From contig JAAAUF010000033.1 of assembly GCA_015499985.1 (NCBI GenBank), positions 26,959-90,958 of the forward strand: 64,000 nucleotides of DNA, in the 5' to 3' direction. The notes beneath the pieces were generated by a model. That model worked only from the letters and a program-made list of their open reading frames with translations, made no database searches and was not told the DNA's origin. Position 1 is the stretch's first letter, and every line of letters starts with the position of its first letter. Positions 47,031-59,652 of this stretch are shown piece after piece. This DNA is from Haplosporangium gracile. Taxonomy: Eukaryota; Mortierellomycota; Mortierellomycetes; Mortierellales; Mortierellaceae. The translations under genes and the position numbers were made by a program.

Positions 47031-47691
47031 GGTGTGTTCAGGAGGCGGAGGTGAAGGTTTATTGACTGTTCGCTGAGCGTTGATGTGTTCGACAAGTGTA
47101 GTGTGTGCGTGTATTGAATGCGGATGCCGTGGGGGAGAGAGTGAGTGAATGAGTGAGTGAATGGGTATGAAGGAAGAAGGAGGAGTGAGTGTTAGTCAGG
47201 GTAATTAAGTGCGTATGCGTGGGAGTTAAGACAACGTGTGTGAAGTGGAGTAGGCAAGTGAGAGTATAAGAAAAGGGGGCAGAAGCAAAGCCAAGAACAA
47301 ATGTGCAAATCGAAAAAGGTAGCTCTCACGTCCTCCAAGGATTGAGTCTCGTGATATTTTTTTTTCAAGGCAAGATAATGTACAAAGTGTTCACCACTCT
47401 GCACCATAGACACTAATTGCAGCACCGCAGCTAACCATTACCCATACCGACCATCTATGCGCCTCATCGCAACGCAATTTTTGCCTCCACCTCCTCCACT
47501 AAACATGTCTCGACCGTGCTCCGCCAGTTCATACTTTTTCAGACACAAAAACGAGTCTCAGCCCAACCCAAAGAGCAAACAGTCACTCCGCCACCAAGCG
47601 TTAATAACATGAACTCACTGAAGGCGGAACTTTTTTCTTTCCCGTCTACCCAACCAACAACCGACCCACGCTTCTCGCCACCGCCAACGCC
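47031..47691. promoter_or_regulatory. Divergent promoter region of ATG14 and TOE1
   Basis: 661 bp between the two start codons. The ATG14 side holds GAGT/GAAT repeats (about 47140-47162) in purine-rich sequence. The TOE1 side is rich in C and CCAAC-like words. No TATA box is evident on either side. An open frame at 47516-47749 is out of phase with TOE1 and is taken as leader sequence. Confidence 0.45.
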
Positions 47692-49686
47692 ATGCATACC
47701 GCCCCAGGACCGTTGCCGACCTACAACCAGGTCACAAAACACAACCTAGCGCAGATGCAGCCCATGATCGTCCACTTGCTCAAGGAGGCCGCATTCATCG
47801 CTCTCGATGCCGAATTTACAGGACTGGGCTCATCCTCACAGATCACTCGGGCAAAGGATATTCAGGAGCGGTATCAGCATCTTTGTGCGCTCGCCAAGGG
47901 TCATGCCCTCGTGGCCTTTGGTCTTTCCTTGTTCATCAAGACTGAGCCTTTGCCTAAGACTGACCAAGAAAAGGGCGGTAATGATGTGGATATGGATGAT
48001 GCTGGACAACAACAACAGGGCAAAGGCAGGAGGAGGCGGCGCGATGGGTTCGAGCGGACCTACAAGGTCCATAACTTTAACTTTTCTATGCTCGTCGAGG
48101 TAAGTATTTGAGGCTTAATTTATTTTATATGTCGACTAGCTACACATTATAAAAGTTTTACTAAGCCCTACTCTCCTTAATGAAATACGCACATAGAGAG
48201 ATTACATGGTCAGCCCGAACAGCATGCTCTTTCTCGCCGAGAACGGACTGGACCTGAACCAATGGATCATGGAGGGCGTTCCTTACTCAGGAGGCGATCG
48301 TCTAGTATGCGGACAAAACTCTTCGTTGATCATTCGCTGTAGTCGTTTAATGTCATTGCTGAAGTACTAACAATACTTCATCTGCACCCTATGCTAACAC
48401 ATAGACGAACGAAGGAGGCAGAGGCAATCCTAATGGCATTATGCGATCAATCTTCAAGCGGATCATGACGAGGCAGGTCCCCGTCGTGGTCCACAATGGC
48501 TTCCTGGATCTCATCTTTCTTTATCATAGGTAACCAATCTTATGCCGCCTGTGATTGATTTGTTATTTGAATTTTTTAATGGTTCACCTGATCTAATGAT
48601 ACCTGTGTTGCAACTTGTCTAGCTTTTACGCGGATCTGCCACCCAAATTGTCGACGTTTCTAGCCGACTTGTCTGACATGTTTCCAGGAGGACTTTTCGA
48701 CACGAAATACATCTCGGACTACATGACGAGGGAGCGGTCAAGTTTTTTGGCCTACCTGTTCCGAAAGTATGATAGAGAGGATACACGGATGCGGAACGCG
48801 GAAACACCCACACGAAACTACTCAACCTTTGACATTCAGCCTCGACTCCCCTTGCCGCCACTACAGGATACCACTATGCCAGAACCTGTAAAGTCTGGAT
48901 CACAAGTACTATACTGCGAGGACTATGCCGTAAGTTCTTTGCACTTATTTTTTGGCAGATGTGTGTCCAGGGTGTTAAGTTATTGACGCGACAGCTAACC
49001 AAATGTCAATATTACAACTTTTCGTTGGTTTCACATAGTTCCACGGTGTGTGCAAGAAGAAGATGCGGTGCGGGAAATCACACGATCTGGACTTGATTCT
49101 GGATGCAGAAGAAAAGGAGCGGGATTCCAAAAAGAGAAGGAAACAAAAGCATGAGCCATCGAATGTAGAAGCGCAGACTCCATCGCAGCCAGAAACGGCA
49201 GTAATCCCGGGAACGATCGTGGAATCCTCGGAGGGCGCAGGGTTGTTGACGTCGGCAAAGGCCACGGTTTCTACTGACGCTGGCCATCTCGCCAACAGCA
49301 CTTCCAGCTCTACTACTACACCTACAGCTCTTGTCACCCCGGTAGTAACAGAAGCTGCTGCTACATCAACGCAACTGCAGTCAACAACAGCGCCTCAGCA
49401 GCCAACGGCAGGATCACCAGCCTTAGCACCAACATCAGCGAGCGCTCCTGTTATTAAAGAGAACGAGAATATGGCTCAATCAAGTGAAAAGTTCCATTCG
49501 GCCTACTACGACGCTTTTATGACAGGGACGATCTTTCTGCACCAACTGCACCACCACGAGATTGAAACTGTCGAGTCCCAGGCCAAGAACAAGATCTATC
49601 TCATTGGAAAGTCGTTTCCCCTGACCGTGGAGAAGAGCACCTTTACAAAGTACAGCCCCTCACACGAACGGCAACGGGCACAATAG
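47692..49686 (+). CDS. TOE1: TOE1-like DEDD deadenylase with CCCH zinc finger
   Basis: Five exons, 47692-48099, 48197-48304, 48405-48529, 48623-48929 and 49039-49686, join in frame to give 531 residues. Family: CAF1/PARN-type 3'-5' exoribonucleases. The catalytic residues are visible: D39 and E41 in ALDAEFTGLG, D207 in VVHNGFLDLIFLYH, and D474 in HSAYYDAFMTG. A CCCH zinc finger (CEDYAFHGVCKKKMRCGKSH, residues 312-331) lies between, which is the hallmark of TOE1. TOE1 trims the 3' tails of small nuclear RNAs in Cajal bodies in animals. A 130-residue low-complexity insert rich in Thr, Ala, Ser and Pro (about 345-460) separates the finger from the last catalytic motif. It lies 157 bp upstream of PET117. 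Confidence 0.93.
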
Positions 49687-49759
49687 CGAAGTTCGATTTT
49701 TTCTTTTTTTTTCAGTTCAGGAACAGAGCAGTCACTGTATCGAGAGACGTATCGAGACA

Positions 49760-49765
49760 AATAAA
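49760..49765 (+). terminator. Polyadenylation signal of TOE1
   Basis: AATAAA, 74 bp after the TOE1 stop and 79 bp before the PET117 start. Confidence 0.5.
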
Positions 49766-49843
49766 AAGCCTGATCTCTATTGCATCTCTTTTACGACCAC
49801 CTCCATTCACACTCTCTCATTTACAGAAACACATACAACAAAC

Positions 49844-50245
49844 ATGTCGACAAAGGCCAAAATGACCCTGGGTGTCACCACTCTCCTCACTGTCGCTACC
49901 GTCTACGGAGTCCACTATCAGCAAATGTCCGAGAAAGAGGTGCGTCTCACCGCCTCACACACACTCACCACCTCTCGCCCTTCTCTCTCCCTACCTTTCG
50001 CTTTATTTTTCCCGGCACCTGTCATACCTGTTCGACTTAACCTTGTTTCGCTCGTAACGAATTCTTATGTTGACACTGATTTGCCACTTTTTCGGACATA
50101 ATAGACGATGCGCCTGGGAATCATTAAGGACGAGGAACGTGTAGCAAAGAAAAAGAGACAGGACGATAACGTGTTCGAGCTCGCCGTGCAGCAGGAGTTG
50201 CAGCGCAAGATGTTGGAAGAACAGACCGTGCGGAAACAAGAATAA
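49844..50245 (+). CDS. PET117: PET117-like cytochrome c oxidase assembly protein
   Basis: Two exons, 49844-49939 and 50105-50245, join in frame to give 78 residues, typical of PET117. A single hydrophobic segment covers about residues 8-23 (MTLGVTTLLTVATVYGVH), followed by HYQQMSEKE and a charged helix (RLGIIKDEERVAKKKRQ). That is the order in this mitochondrial inner-membrane factor, which couples heme A synthesis to cytochrome oxidase assembly. The gene is too small for most ORF searches, and its intron (165 bp) hides the second half. It converges on UBR7 with a 225-bp gap. Confidence 0.85.
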
Positions 50246-50470
50246 GTTATTTCCGTATCTCGCTTTTTGATATAAACATAAATGATTCACAAGAAAAATT
50301 GAACCTGTGAAAAAATAACTGCCAGAAAAGGGGACAAGGTTGAGTGTTGTGTTTTTTCATTTTATTACAGGTGTATTTTCATATATCGTGCAGGCTGGGC
50401 GTCAAGCAACTGGGCGGCGCTAGAAGGAGCCTTGAGAAAACGTGGATCGATGCGTACCCTCTCACGCGCT

Positions 50471-52443
50471 TCAAGCGTTGTTTTTCCGCTGCTCCATCTT
50501 TGCCTACAAATGCCATTCAAAGAAGAGAAAAGACCGGTCAGTACCGTCGCAGGAAGCAATACGATAATATTTGGTCTCCAAAACAAGCATGCTCACTTAC
50601 TGCAAAAAATGCATGAATATCACTTTCGGTAACAACTTTGCCCTGCTGCGAGTATGGCTCAAGGAAGGCCCGAACCTCGTCCCGCATACGGTTGTAGGCC
50701 ATCATACCGTCCATCATTTGAACACGATCCATTTCTCCCAGCTTTTTCATACCACTTTCGAGAGTCGAAGACTCGGCCTCGTCATCGTCCTCAGCCTCAT
50801 AGACAGACTCTTCTCCCAAGATGAACGAGATGCCCTCCTTTGTGTACATAGTCAAGCAAGATGTACATTGGCAGAGTAGGTCGCGCCAGCCCTCGGTCGC
50901 AAAGAGGTTCATCTCCTGATCCGGATAAGGATCTATGGGTTGTTGGTCCAGTTTGCAAATGTCGCCATCAGACTTGACATCGGTATCCAGTTTGGCCCGC
51001 TTGTTCGAATCCTTTGTTTCATCGCCGTTGCTGTTTGTTATGGACTCAAGTGGGCGCTTCCCTTGAGCAACCTTTTCTTCCTGACTTTCCGCAACTGTGT
51101 CCGTGGTTGCAATAACTGTCGTAATGCTGCTCTCTGTGGTCGTGGTGGAAGTCGTGACAGACGTAGATGTAGTCGTGATGGTCGTTACGGCGGTTGCCTT
51201 GTCCTCCTCTGTCGAAACAATATCTACCAGTGAATCAGAGGATTCAGTCTTGGCATCTTCCTTGATCAAGGCATCCTTAGCGTTTTCAGGCGCCTTGGAG
51301 CTGTCCACCATGACAACCGATTTTGGTCCGCGGCCCTTCTCCGAGAGACCAATCATGAACGAAGGATGATGTGCATATCTCCTGAGGAATGGATGATCCC
51401 TTGTACACGTCCTGCAAATAAAGTCGTCAAAGTCGTCTCCATGTGGGCTCTAGTTGTTTAACAAAAGTAAGGTCAAAGTCGCCGTCAGCGCAGAGTTCAC
51501 ACATACTTCCCTCTGATTTGGCATCCTCGTGTCGACTTAAGCCATCCTGTGTACACTTACAATGCCGATACAGGTGTCATGGAACCAGTCCTCGCAGATG
51601 ACGCACTGCAACATTGTGTTCTCTTCCTTGTGTGGATCGTATTGGACATCGCACCTATACCATCATAGGGTCAAAAAGTATCAGTCAGCGAGCTTGTCCA
51701 TGACATATACTCAGCATCTCCTATCTGGCTCTCGTAAGCAAATTACCCGAACCAAATGACAAACTCGCGACAAAACAAAAACAAGAGCACTCTCTGCCTA
51801 CCAACAAAAACGGCCAAGAAAGTTGTGATTGTACTGATTCAGCTCGTTGATAGCTCCAGCGGGCTTGGTGTCGAGTGTACACTTAACGTTCTTGAACCTT
51901 GCCGTGCCGCAGTCGCATCGAAACGCCCGCTTAGTGAAGAGCTCGACAAGGTTGTGGTCGCCGTGACAGGAGATGCTACAAGAGTAGCAGAATCCTGCTT
52001 CTTCGGATGGGTTGGGGTTGCAGGTCAGGCAAGAGTAGACAGGCTGTCGAACGTATCCTGCGCTGTTTGAGCACTATGCAATAAATGACGACGTTGAGAA
52101 TGAGGAAGAGAACGAATGAGTCAGGGACAAAGGGTGTTGATTCTGGCCTTGCATGCAAAAAGACGAAGGTTGAGGAGTGATGTCCGCAAGTGGATGTCAT
52201 TATTGGTTCAAGTCAGGAAGATCAGGCCCCCTTTACCATGTCAAACTTCTTGGGGAACAATTCGCGCGCCTCCTAAAGACAGGGTCCACCAAAATAGGGT
52301 GCGTGTGAGTGGTTGTCAATGGAAAAGTCAGCAAAAGAGCAGAAGGGATTCAAGGAAGCGAATGAATGAGTAAGGTATACCTGCTCGAGACGCTCCTGCT
52401 CGGCGATGTACTCTGAAACGGTGATGGTGTCCTGCTCGGCCAT
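50471..52443 (-). CDS. UBR7: UBR7-like E3 ubiquitin ligase (UBR box and PHD finger)
   Basis: Five minus-strand exons, 52443-52381, 52073-51802, 51654-51561, 51449-50601 and 50503-50471, join in frame to give 436 residues. The UBR box (residues about 22-95) is rich in Cys and His: CSNSAGYVRQPVYSCLTC, CYSCSISCHGDH, RAFRCDCG. The PHD-type finger follows (CWCDV, LQCVICEDWFHDTCIG, FICRTCTRDHPFLRRY). UBR7 proteins are ubiquitin ligases linked in animals to histone H2B ubiquitination. A Thr/Ser-rich insert (about 185-265) separates the fingers from the conserved C-terminal domain (EGWRDLLCQCTSCLTMY). The very short last exon ends AKMEQRKNNA, as in relatives. Intron 51450-51560 is bridged directly. 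Confidence 0.88.
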
Positions 52444-52766
52444 GGTTGAATTCGATTGGGAGAAGTGAAAAGTGAGGAGAGGAGAGGAGAGTAGAGAAGG
52501 GAAAACGAAGTGGAGTCAACCTCCAGTGACGAAACAAAACGAGACGCGTTTTGTGTGTTTTTTGCCGCCAAAATGGCGATGTGACTTGCACCCAACGGAC
52601 TTGAATCTGGATAATAAAATCAGTCAATGCCGCGTTTTCTCCTTTTTTTTCACTCGTCCTTTTGCAATGGAATCATCACGGACAGCGCAAACGACGATCT
52701 TTCATCCACTGTAACAAACGACAGGGCAGCAACTACAGCAACAACTGAAAAAGGCAGCAACGAGAC

Positions 52767-54442
52767 ATGGATGTTCAATCAGCAACCATGAACGAGCGGG
52801 ATCATCCATCGTCAACCAGCCCTCTCGCCATCCCCGAGAGCTTGACTCGTATAGGATACTTTCTCCCCTTAGGGGTATCAGACGGCAACGGGAACTATGA
52901 CGAAGAACCTCACACGATCGTGGACTGTATGTTGGTCTCAAAGCACTGGTACACCGTCATGGTCCCCATCCTCTGGCATACTTGTCTCTCGGCTCGGATT
53001 ACAGCAACGCCCCCACACATTCTTGGACGCTTCCTTCCCACATCAGGATCTTGCAGACAAACATGTTCTTTCCTCTCGTCGCCTTCCAGTGTGACCGACT
53101 CATTGAACTTTCGATTCTGATGCGGAGGCTCCAGTGGGATATTGATGACGACGGGAACGAGCCTCACAGCCGTTCTCTGCATTGTTACAAGAGGCTTGCT
53201 CGATCCAACCCAAGACTGGAGGATCTCTTGTGGAACGGGAAGTTTTCGGGTAAGAAGACTATCCTTGACTTGGAAGATTTTGCAGGATTAGTTCAACTGG
53301 AATTTTTGATGCTCATCAATTGGGACGGATCTGGAGGACGATTGACGGGTATTTTGAGGGCTATTGCGAGCACACTCACAAAACTCACTCTCAAGCATGT
53401 TGTCGGATACAAGGACGGTGTTTTCATCTCCACGGGCCACGATGGATCAAGTGAGGATACCGAAGGCAACAAGAATGCTGGCAATGCAAACAGGGGTCGC
53501 GGTTCTGGACAAGAAGCAGTAGTAACAACTACTTTGTGCATGCCTGTTCTCAGAGACCTCGTGTTAGGCAACACTGAATCGGTAGAGTGGTTGGTGAGTT
53601 GCTGTCCTAGTCTGGAACTTCTCGACGTTAAAAAACATGACGAGGAACATGAGAAGGAACTGGATTTTGTTCGTATTGCTCGGGGTATCCAGGAGATATC
53701 CAGATGTCGCACTTTGCGAAACTTGTATGTATCGTACATTCTGGCCTCGCGCGATGTCCTCCGCTTGATCGAGAGTTGCCCGCCATCGAAACCAGGTCTG
53801 CAACACCTTTCGCTCAATCTACAAGGACTGGAAGTTGATGTCGTGTCCGGGATTTTGCTGCATTCGCCTGCGTCCAAGATTCTGAATCTCTCAATTCAAC
53901 GTTGCCGCACATCGTGTTCGCTTCGTGTCCTACAGTTGCTGAGTGGGTGCTTACAGCACCTTGAGACGCTTTCATTGACGATCTATGTGAACTATGGCAA
54001 TGATTTGGTAGCTGCATAGGGAAGTCAACCATGAGGATGTCGTAGGCTCAAGGAAATGTATCTCGATTTGGCATTGAGGCGAGGCGATACATGGGAGTCA
54101 GTTGGACAAGGAACTGGAGGCGACGATGCAGGATCACAGGTACTGGAGGAGAAAGAGGAGGATAAGGAGGAAGAGGAGCGTGATATTGAGGCTCTCAGAG
54201 TCATGACCAGTACACGACCTGCGATGGGATGGCGACCGGATACTGATCGTCAGTCTGACAGGCTCCCTTCTGGTTGGCGACAGTTGCGAAGGGTCTTCAA
54301 GATGTTTGACAGATTGGGGCTGGATGAGCTTCATACCGTGGATTGGGATCGAGTCCAGACGAGCGACTTAGCCTTGACGTTGTCCTTGAAAAAAAACTTA
54401 TGCTTCGTGCTTGCTTCCATCCCTGAAAGGCTCTTCTTGTAA
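52767..54442 (+). pseudogene. F-box/LRR pseudogene, cluster copy 1
   Basis: The start shows the family F-box (LAIPESLTRIGYFLPL, then CMLVSKHWYTVMVPILWHTCL). A one-base loss near 53036 breaks the frame; the sequence continues in another frame with over 300 leucine-rich codons (52982-54019). Then two in-frame stops, near 54017 and 54032, precede a C-terminal tail that is recognisable in the third paralog too (MTSTRPAMGW). With only one frameshift and two stops over 1.6 kb, it is the best preserved of the four and may have died recently. A sequencing error at the frameshift would leave the stops. It lies 323 bp from the UBR7 start, divergent. Confidence 0.8.
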
Positions 54443-54741
54443 ATACAAAGCACACCAAGATCCAAATATACTTACATGATCCAAGTTCGTCTGTGCCATT
54501 CATGACCCCTCCGCTTCTGAGAACTTTTTGCCGGCCTACTGGTGCAATAATTTCGTGCTTTTTTTTTATAGCTCTCTTTTCTTTTCTCATTTTTTGTCAT
54601 TTTGCCCACGACCACCATTGCGCCTTCAAACACGAACATCGACACACTCTCCTTCAGCAATTGCGAGTAAACAGACAAACAGCGACGACTGCCGACAGCT
54701 CAACAATAAACAACAACAAACAACAAATAACACGACATTTA

Positions 54742-56235
54742 ATGTCAGCGGATCCACTCGCGATTCCAGAGATCTTAACTCGAGTCGGCTACTTTTTGCC
54801 AGTATGCGTGCCTCACTCGAAGCACATTCCCCGTCTTCATGCCCTTTCTCGACAAACCTCGGACCTTCCTCAATTATATGCTTATCTCAAGGCTGTGGTA
54901 CCAGGTCATGATCCCCACCCTATGGCACACTTGTCTCTGTCCTCGACTCACGACAGTCCCTGCGGCGACCCTCGAGCGCCTCCTTCCCCATATCCGATTC
55001 TTGGAGGCGTACGCCAGCACCTCTTTGGTTATCCAATGCAACCAACTACTTGAACTCACTTTTGCCATGCGCTCACTTTCTGGATTGTCAGTTGCCCCGT
55101 CTGTGGATCTCTACAGAGGATTCGTGCGTGCCAACCCTGGTTTGAGGGCGCTCTCGTAGGACGGGATGGTTGACAAATCATAATCGACGCCCGACCCTGA
55201 GGATTTCGTAAAGCTGAGTAGGCTGGAATCACTGACGCTTCTCAGGTAGACTGGGTCAGCAGAAGACCTGGCGCATATTCTGAGGTCTATTGATGGATCG
55301 CTTACAACCCTGAAACTTCATCACCTGACGGGGGTCAACGAGGCGGATCTTATTGCTGTGGACCAGTATGGCTCAAGTGAAGATATTGACAGAAACAGCA
55401 ATAGCAACGGCAAATTGGGAGTTGGTCCCCATGAATTGAACCTTCTCAGGACTTCCTTTTGCTTCCCCGTTCTAAAGAGCCTTTCGTTCGAGTGGCGTAC
55501 GGCTGGACTTGCTGATCCGATGTTGTCCCAATTTGGAATCTGTTGACTTCTACAAACTGTGGAAACCGACATCGATCTTATTGCCCAAATGATCCGGTCC
55601 TCCTGCCCCAAGCTGCGATCCTTGAGTGCCCGGTTAGAGATGTCGCCGGTTCGTGGGCTGTCACTGATGCGAAACTATCCGTCGACACCGGGCTTGCAAC
55701 ACCTCAAGCACTCTTTGGGGGGTCGATCCGAGCGCGAGATTGGGTTGGAGATTCTCTCTCTCTCTAACACGCTAACGTCCCTGGATCTTTTGATTTGTTA
55801 TTGCGAGGGATCGACTTCTGATCTTGTTCCACAATTGTTGAAGAGCTGTGAGTCATTGGAAGTGGCGATTCAGACGTACAAGGGGCGCGACCTCTTGCCA
55901 GATCTCGCGAGACAACCATGGGTATGCCGTCGTCGTCGGCAATAACAAGGCTGTTGACGGCGAGAGCAGTAGGAGGAGCAGGATGTTTAAAGGCTTTTGA
56001 TGTGAATAAAGTACGTCTTCAAAAAGAAAAAGAAGAGCGTCGAGATATCAAGTCCTTGGAGATGATGTCGAGCACCACGCCAGTGATGGGTTGGTTGCGG
56101 GATCCGGGTTCTTTTCCAGATAACGAACCAGACCGCTTATGGGCGCTCTTCAAGATGAGTGAAAGGTTCGGAGTGGATGAAACTATAATGTCTACAAGCG
56201 CGTGCCTTGACAGGCTTAAGACCAAGCGAGCGTAG
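54742..56235 (+). pseudogene. F-box/LRR pseudogene, cluster copy 2
   Basis: The F-box start (LAIPEILTRVGYFLPV) is followed by a frame change near 54835, then YMLISRLWYQVMIPTLWHTCL and a Leu-rich part. At least three stops follow (near 55160, 55190 and 55250), and later pieces such as RSSCPKLRSLSARLEM and STPGLQHLKH match copy 3. It is more decayed than copy 1. The tail matches the family (PVMGWLRDPGS). Confidence 0.8.
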
Positions 56236-56458
56236 TTTTCTCTGAGCCAAGAAATACAAAAATGTTGATTTCGAGACTTGTTTCAACGCGTGTCACAAAG
56301 ATTAGAGAGGGAGAGCGTGTGAACTTCATCTCTTGAGTAAAATATCCCCCTCGCTTCTGTTTTCTCCTTCTTTTCTTTCTCCTCCTCCCTCAACAAGTAG
56401 GAAACTATCAACCGGTAAATGGACATTCGACATACTACCAGAAACACAACAAAACCTG

Positions 56459-57886
56459 ATGCCAAGCAACGCTCTAACAATCCTCGAGATTTTGACGCGG
56501 GTTGGATCCTTCCTTCCTTCTTGGGTGATGAACCCACGCCCTAATCATTGGCAGACCGCGCGCGGTCCTGAACTGTATGTTGGCCTCGAAACAGTGGTAT
56601 CAGGTCATGACACCTATTCTCTAGTACACTTGTCCGGCTCCTCGTATCAGAGTAGCGCCTGCTGCGACCTTCGAACGTTTCCACCACCATGTCAAAATCC
56701 TCGAACTCAAGGACTCTAACAAGTTCTTTCCTTGGATCACCTTTCGGTGCAGATAGCTTCTCGACCTCACAATCATGATACGATCAAACTTAGGCCTCTA
56801 TAAGGAGCTTGTTCGAGTTAACCCTAACTTGAAGTCACCCTAGTCGAACGGGATGATCGGCTGGACAGAGTCCCCTCTCGACCCCGAGCTTTTTTCAGGT
56901 TTGAGGCGACTGGAATCGCTGACGCTTATCCACTGGGATGGATCTGGCGGGCTCTTAGTGCATACTATGAGGGTTGCTGCTAGGACACTTGCAAGTCTGG
57001 ACCTCAGACCCATAACTGGCGTCAAGATTCGAGACATCAATGCGACGAACAAAGGAGTCTCATTTGAGGACATCGTCGACAGCAGCGGCAAGGGTGACAG
57101 CAGAGTGGGAAAAGGCTGTCATGAACAGAGGGACAAGCTACTCAAGGATGCACTTCGCTTGTCTCTCATGAGGGATCTTTCCCTCTCGATCAGCAAAGGT
57201 GACTGTCTCGAGCCTCTGGCCAGCTGTTGCCCAGGTCTGGAGACTCTCGTCCTTTCAGCGCATGGCCGGGCCGATCTTGACCGTGTTGCACAAGGAATTC
57301 GATCTCCGTGCCCCAAGCTGCGAAGTCTTCGTGTTCGATCCTATATGACCACAACTCGCATTCTGCCGTTGCTTCAGAGATGTCCGTCGACACCTGGCTT
57401 GCAGGTCTTATCGTTATACTTGCCCCATTTGGAGGCTGACGTTGCTTCGGTGATCCTGACCCACGCGTCAACTCTCACCAACTTGAACCTGACCATTTCA
57501 TTCTCGTACGGTCCCTTCTTGCCACCTGTCGTGCGATTGTTGGAGGCTACCAACAACTGGAAACACTTTCTCTGGAGGTGCACGAGGGCTGTGGCAACGA
57601 CTTGCTGGCTGCATTTGGCAGTCGGCCATGGGGGTGCCATCGACTTAAGATTCTTTGTCTGAATTTGGCATTCAAGTTGAGCGAATCATGGCCTCCAGGT
57701 GAAGGAACAAGAAGAGAGACAAGACCGGAGGCATTGGAGGAAGCGCGTCGCGACGACCAGGCTTTGTATCATATCTCCAGTGCAAGGCCGGCCACGGGCT
57801 GGCTGCCGGCTGCGGGTCGTCGGGATGACCGCTCAGGCCACATGAACAAACTTCGCAATATTGCTCAAGACAATTTAGAGGTTTGA
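56459..57886 (+). pseudogene. F-box/LRR pseudogene, cluster copy 3
   Basis: The N-terminal F-box (LTILEILTRVGSFLPS) shifts frame by 56580. The middle has stops near 56630, 56750 and 56845. From 56853 a 269-codon open stretch carries the LRR part (ESLTLIHWDGSGG, RSPCPKLRSLRVRS). A frameshift near 57570 separates it from a clear C-terminal part (GCGNDLLAAFGSRPWGCHRLK, split across two runs here, then ARPATGWLPAAG). It ends at 57886. Confidence 0.8.
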
Positions 57887-58221
57887 GCTGAAGGATCTTC
57901 GGTTCGTGAAGTGGAACTATCGAACCTACATGCGGGTTAGCTCCTTGCAATCGCAAATCACTCCTTTGCAATAAAGTGCTGTTTTGCGTTCAGACCCTTC
58001 CTTGTCATTGACAATTGATGGGTGAGTTGTTCAGTGGCCATACGTGGACACTCACGTATTAGTTCCTCTTCACTTTTTTTTTTAAGCTTTTCTTCCAACC
58101 CATCCCTTTCTTCGGTCTTGTCACCAGAAAAGGCAAAGGCGCCAGACAGGCAGCAATCTCAAAATCAACCGACATTCCACTTCTTCCTCACTCCTCACTC
58201 CTCACCCAAAGAAAGAAGCAG

Positions 58222-59525
58222 ATGCCGATCAATCCTCTTACCCCCACCGAGATCCTCTCAAAGGTTTACTCTGGAATGACATTAACCGTTATACTTTGGC
58301 TTTATTTCAACGCCACCAACATTCAAGATCCTTCTTTGCATACAAATCAACCATCAATATAAAAAACTCTAGAACCATTCACTATTTCTCGAATGTTGGT
58401 GGCGTTGAAATAAAGCCAAAGTATAACGGCTAATGTCATTCCAGAGTAAACCTCTGACAGATGCTAGCTCGCGTAGGATACTTCCCCCCAGTCCTGATAC
58501 CAAACTCTAATCAAAACAATCTCTATCTACCATCTCTCGACAAACCGCAAATCATTTTGAACTGTATGCTAGTTTCGGGACAATGGTACCAAGTCATGCT
58601 GCCCCATCTTTGGCATACCTGACTCGCTGCGCGCATCACAGTCGTGCCGTGTCTGCAGCAGCGCTCGAGCGGTTTCTGTTCCATATCCGAACCTTGAAAG
58701 TCTGACAGGAGTTCTTACGCGTTAGATTTGCGTGTACTCGGCTCGTCGACTTCTCGACTTCGGTGCGGGGGCGCTCCTACACTTGCTTCTCACGAATTGT
58801 TAGGATGTCTATAAGGCTTCGAGAAATATTTACCGAGACTTCGTGCGGGTTAACCGTGAAGTCCTGAAGGTCCTCTCATGGGAAAGGGCCTGCAACATAC
58901 TACGCTCCACTTACTCGATTTGGGTTTTTACAACTGGTTGAAATCCATGTTCCATGCTGCCACACTCAAGTTCTTGGAGCTATCGAAACCGGGGGGGAAT
59001 TATTTCAGCTTTGTTACGCTTGTGAGTCGGCTCATGATGGCCTGCCAGAGACTTGAGTCGTTCTCGTTAAATGTTAATGATAGCGGTGGGTATGACCTGT
59101 TGGCTGGACTCGGGTATCACCCTTGGGCATGTCGACGACTGCAGTCTCTTTCTAAGAATTTTCCCGTTCAAGATAGATGATACTTGACAGGAGCTGCGTT
59201 CTAAAGAAACAGCAGTCGACGCAGATACAACGAAGGAGCAGGAGACAAGAAGAGGAGGGCATGGAGGCACTGGCAACACTGACTGAGGAAAAGCGTAATG
59301 AAGTGCGGGCGCTATCTCGTGTTTTTAAGACAAGACCTGCGATGAGGTGGTTACTGGCATCCAGAGCTCGGGAGGATGATGACTATTATACCATCAAAAC
59401 TCTGGATACTCTTTGACATGATTGTGAGGTTTGGGTTGAATGACTTGCGGATTGCGGAGTGGAATGAACGAGTTTATAAGCGGGCGCCTCCAGAGCTGCA
59501 AATCTTGACATCGTTCTTAGGTTGA
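58222..59525 (+). pseudogene. F-box/LRR pseudogene, cluster copy 4, split by a MITE
   Basis: Starts MPINPLTPTE and is cut inside the F-box by the inverted-repeat element 58259-58456. On the far side the same F-box resumes (LARVGYFPPV, then CMLVSGQWYQVMLPHLWHT) until a TGA replaces the expected Cys codon near 58620. Later pieces are in several frames. The tail (TRPAMRWLLAS, then a stop near 59415) matches the others. It was clearly a gene of this family; the insertion is one of several breaks. Confidence 0.8.
58259..58456. mobile_element. MITE-like element with 70-bp terminal inverted repeats
   Basis: The arms 58259-58328 and 58387-58456 are reverse complements with three mismatches in 70 bp, around a 58-bp spacer. 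No coding capacity. The surrounding F-box reading frame is broken by it. AGAT occurs just outside both ends (58250-58253 and 58459-58462) and may be the target duplication, though the spacing to the arms is a few bases off. Confidence 0.88.
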
Positions 59526-59652
59526 AAATACAAATATAATCGCTTGTCGCGGACTTGCTTTATATGCCATTTTTGGCAGGAGTTTCAATGTATGTCTAGC
59601 ACGTTGTGTTGAATAATTTGCTCCGCGTGTATGCAATTGCATGTATGCTTTT

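Noticed and set aside
47516..47749. 77-codon frame overlapping the TOE1 start
   Set aside because: It is out of phase with TOE1, Pro/Thr-rich, with no conservation evident; treated as leader.
51450..51560. A protein-like frame with two Cys (MCELC) in the middle of UBR7 as an extra exon
   Set aside because: Joining exon 3 directly to 51449 keeps frame and matches the PHD finger. Adding this piece leads to a stop or needs a donor that breaks the frame.
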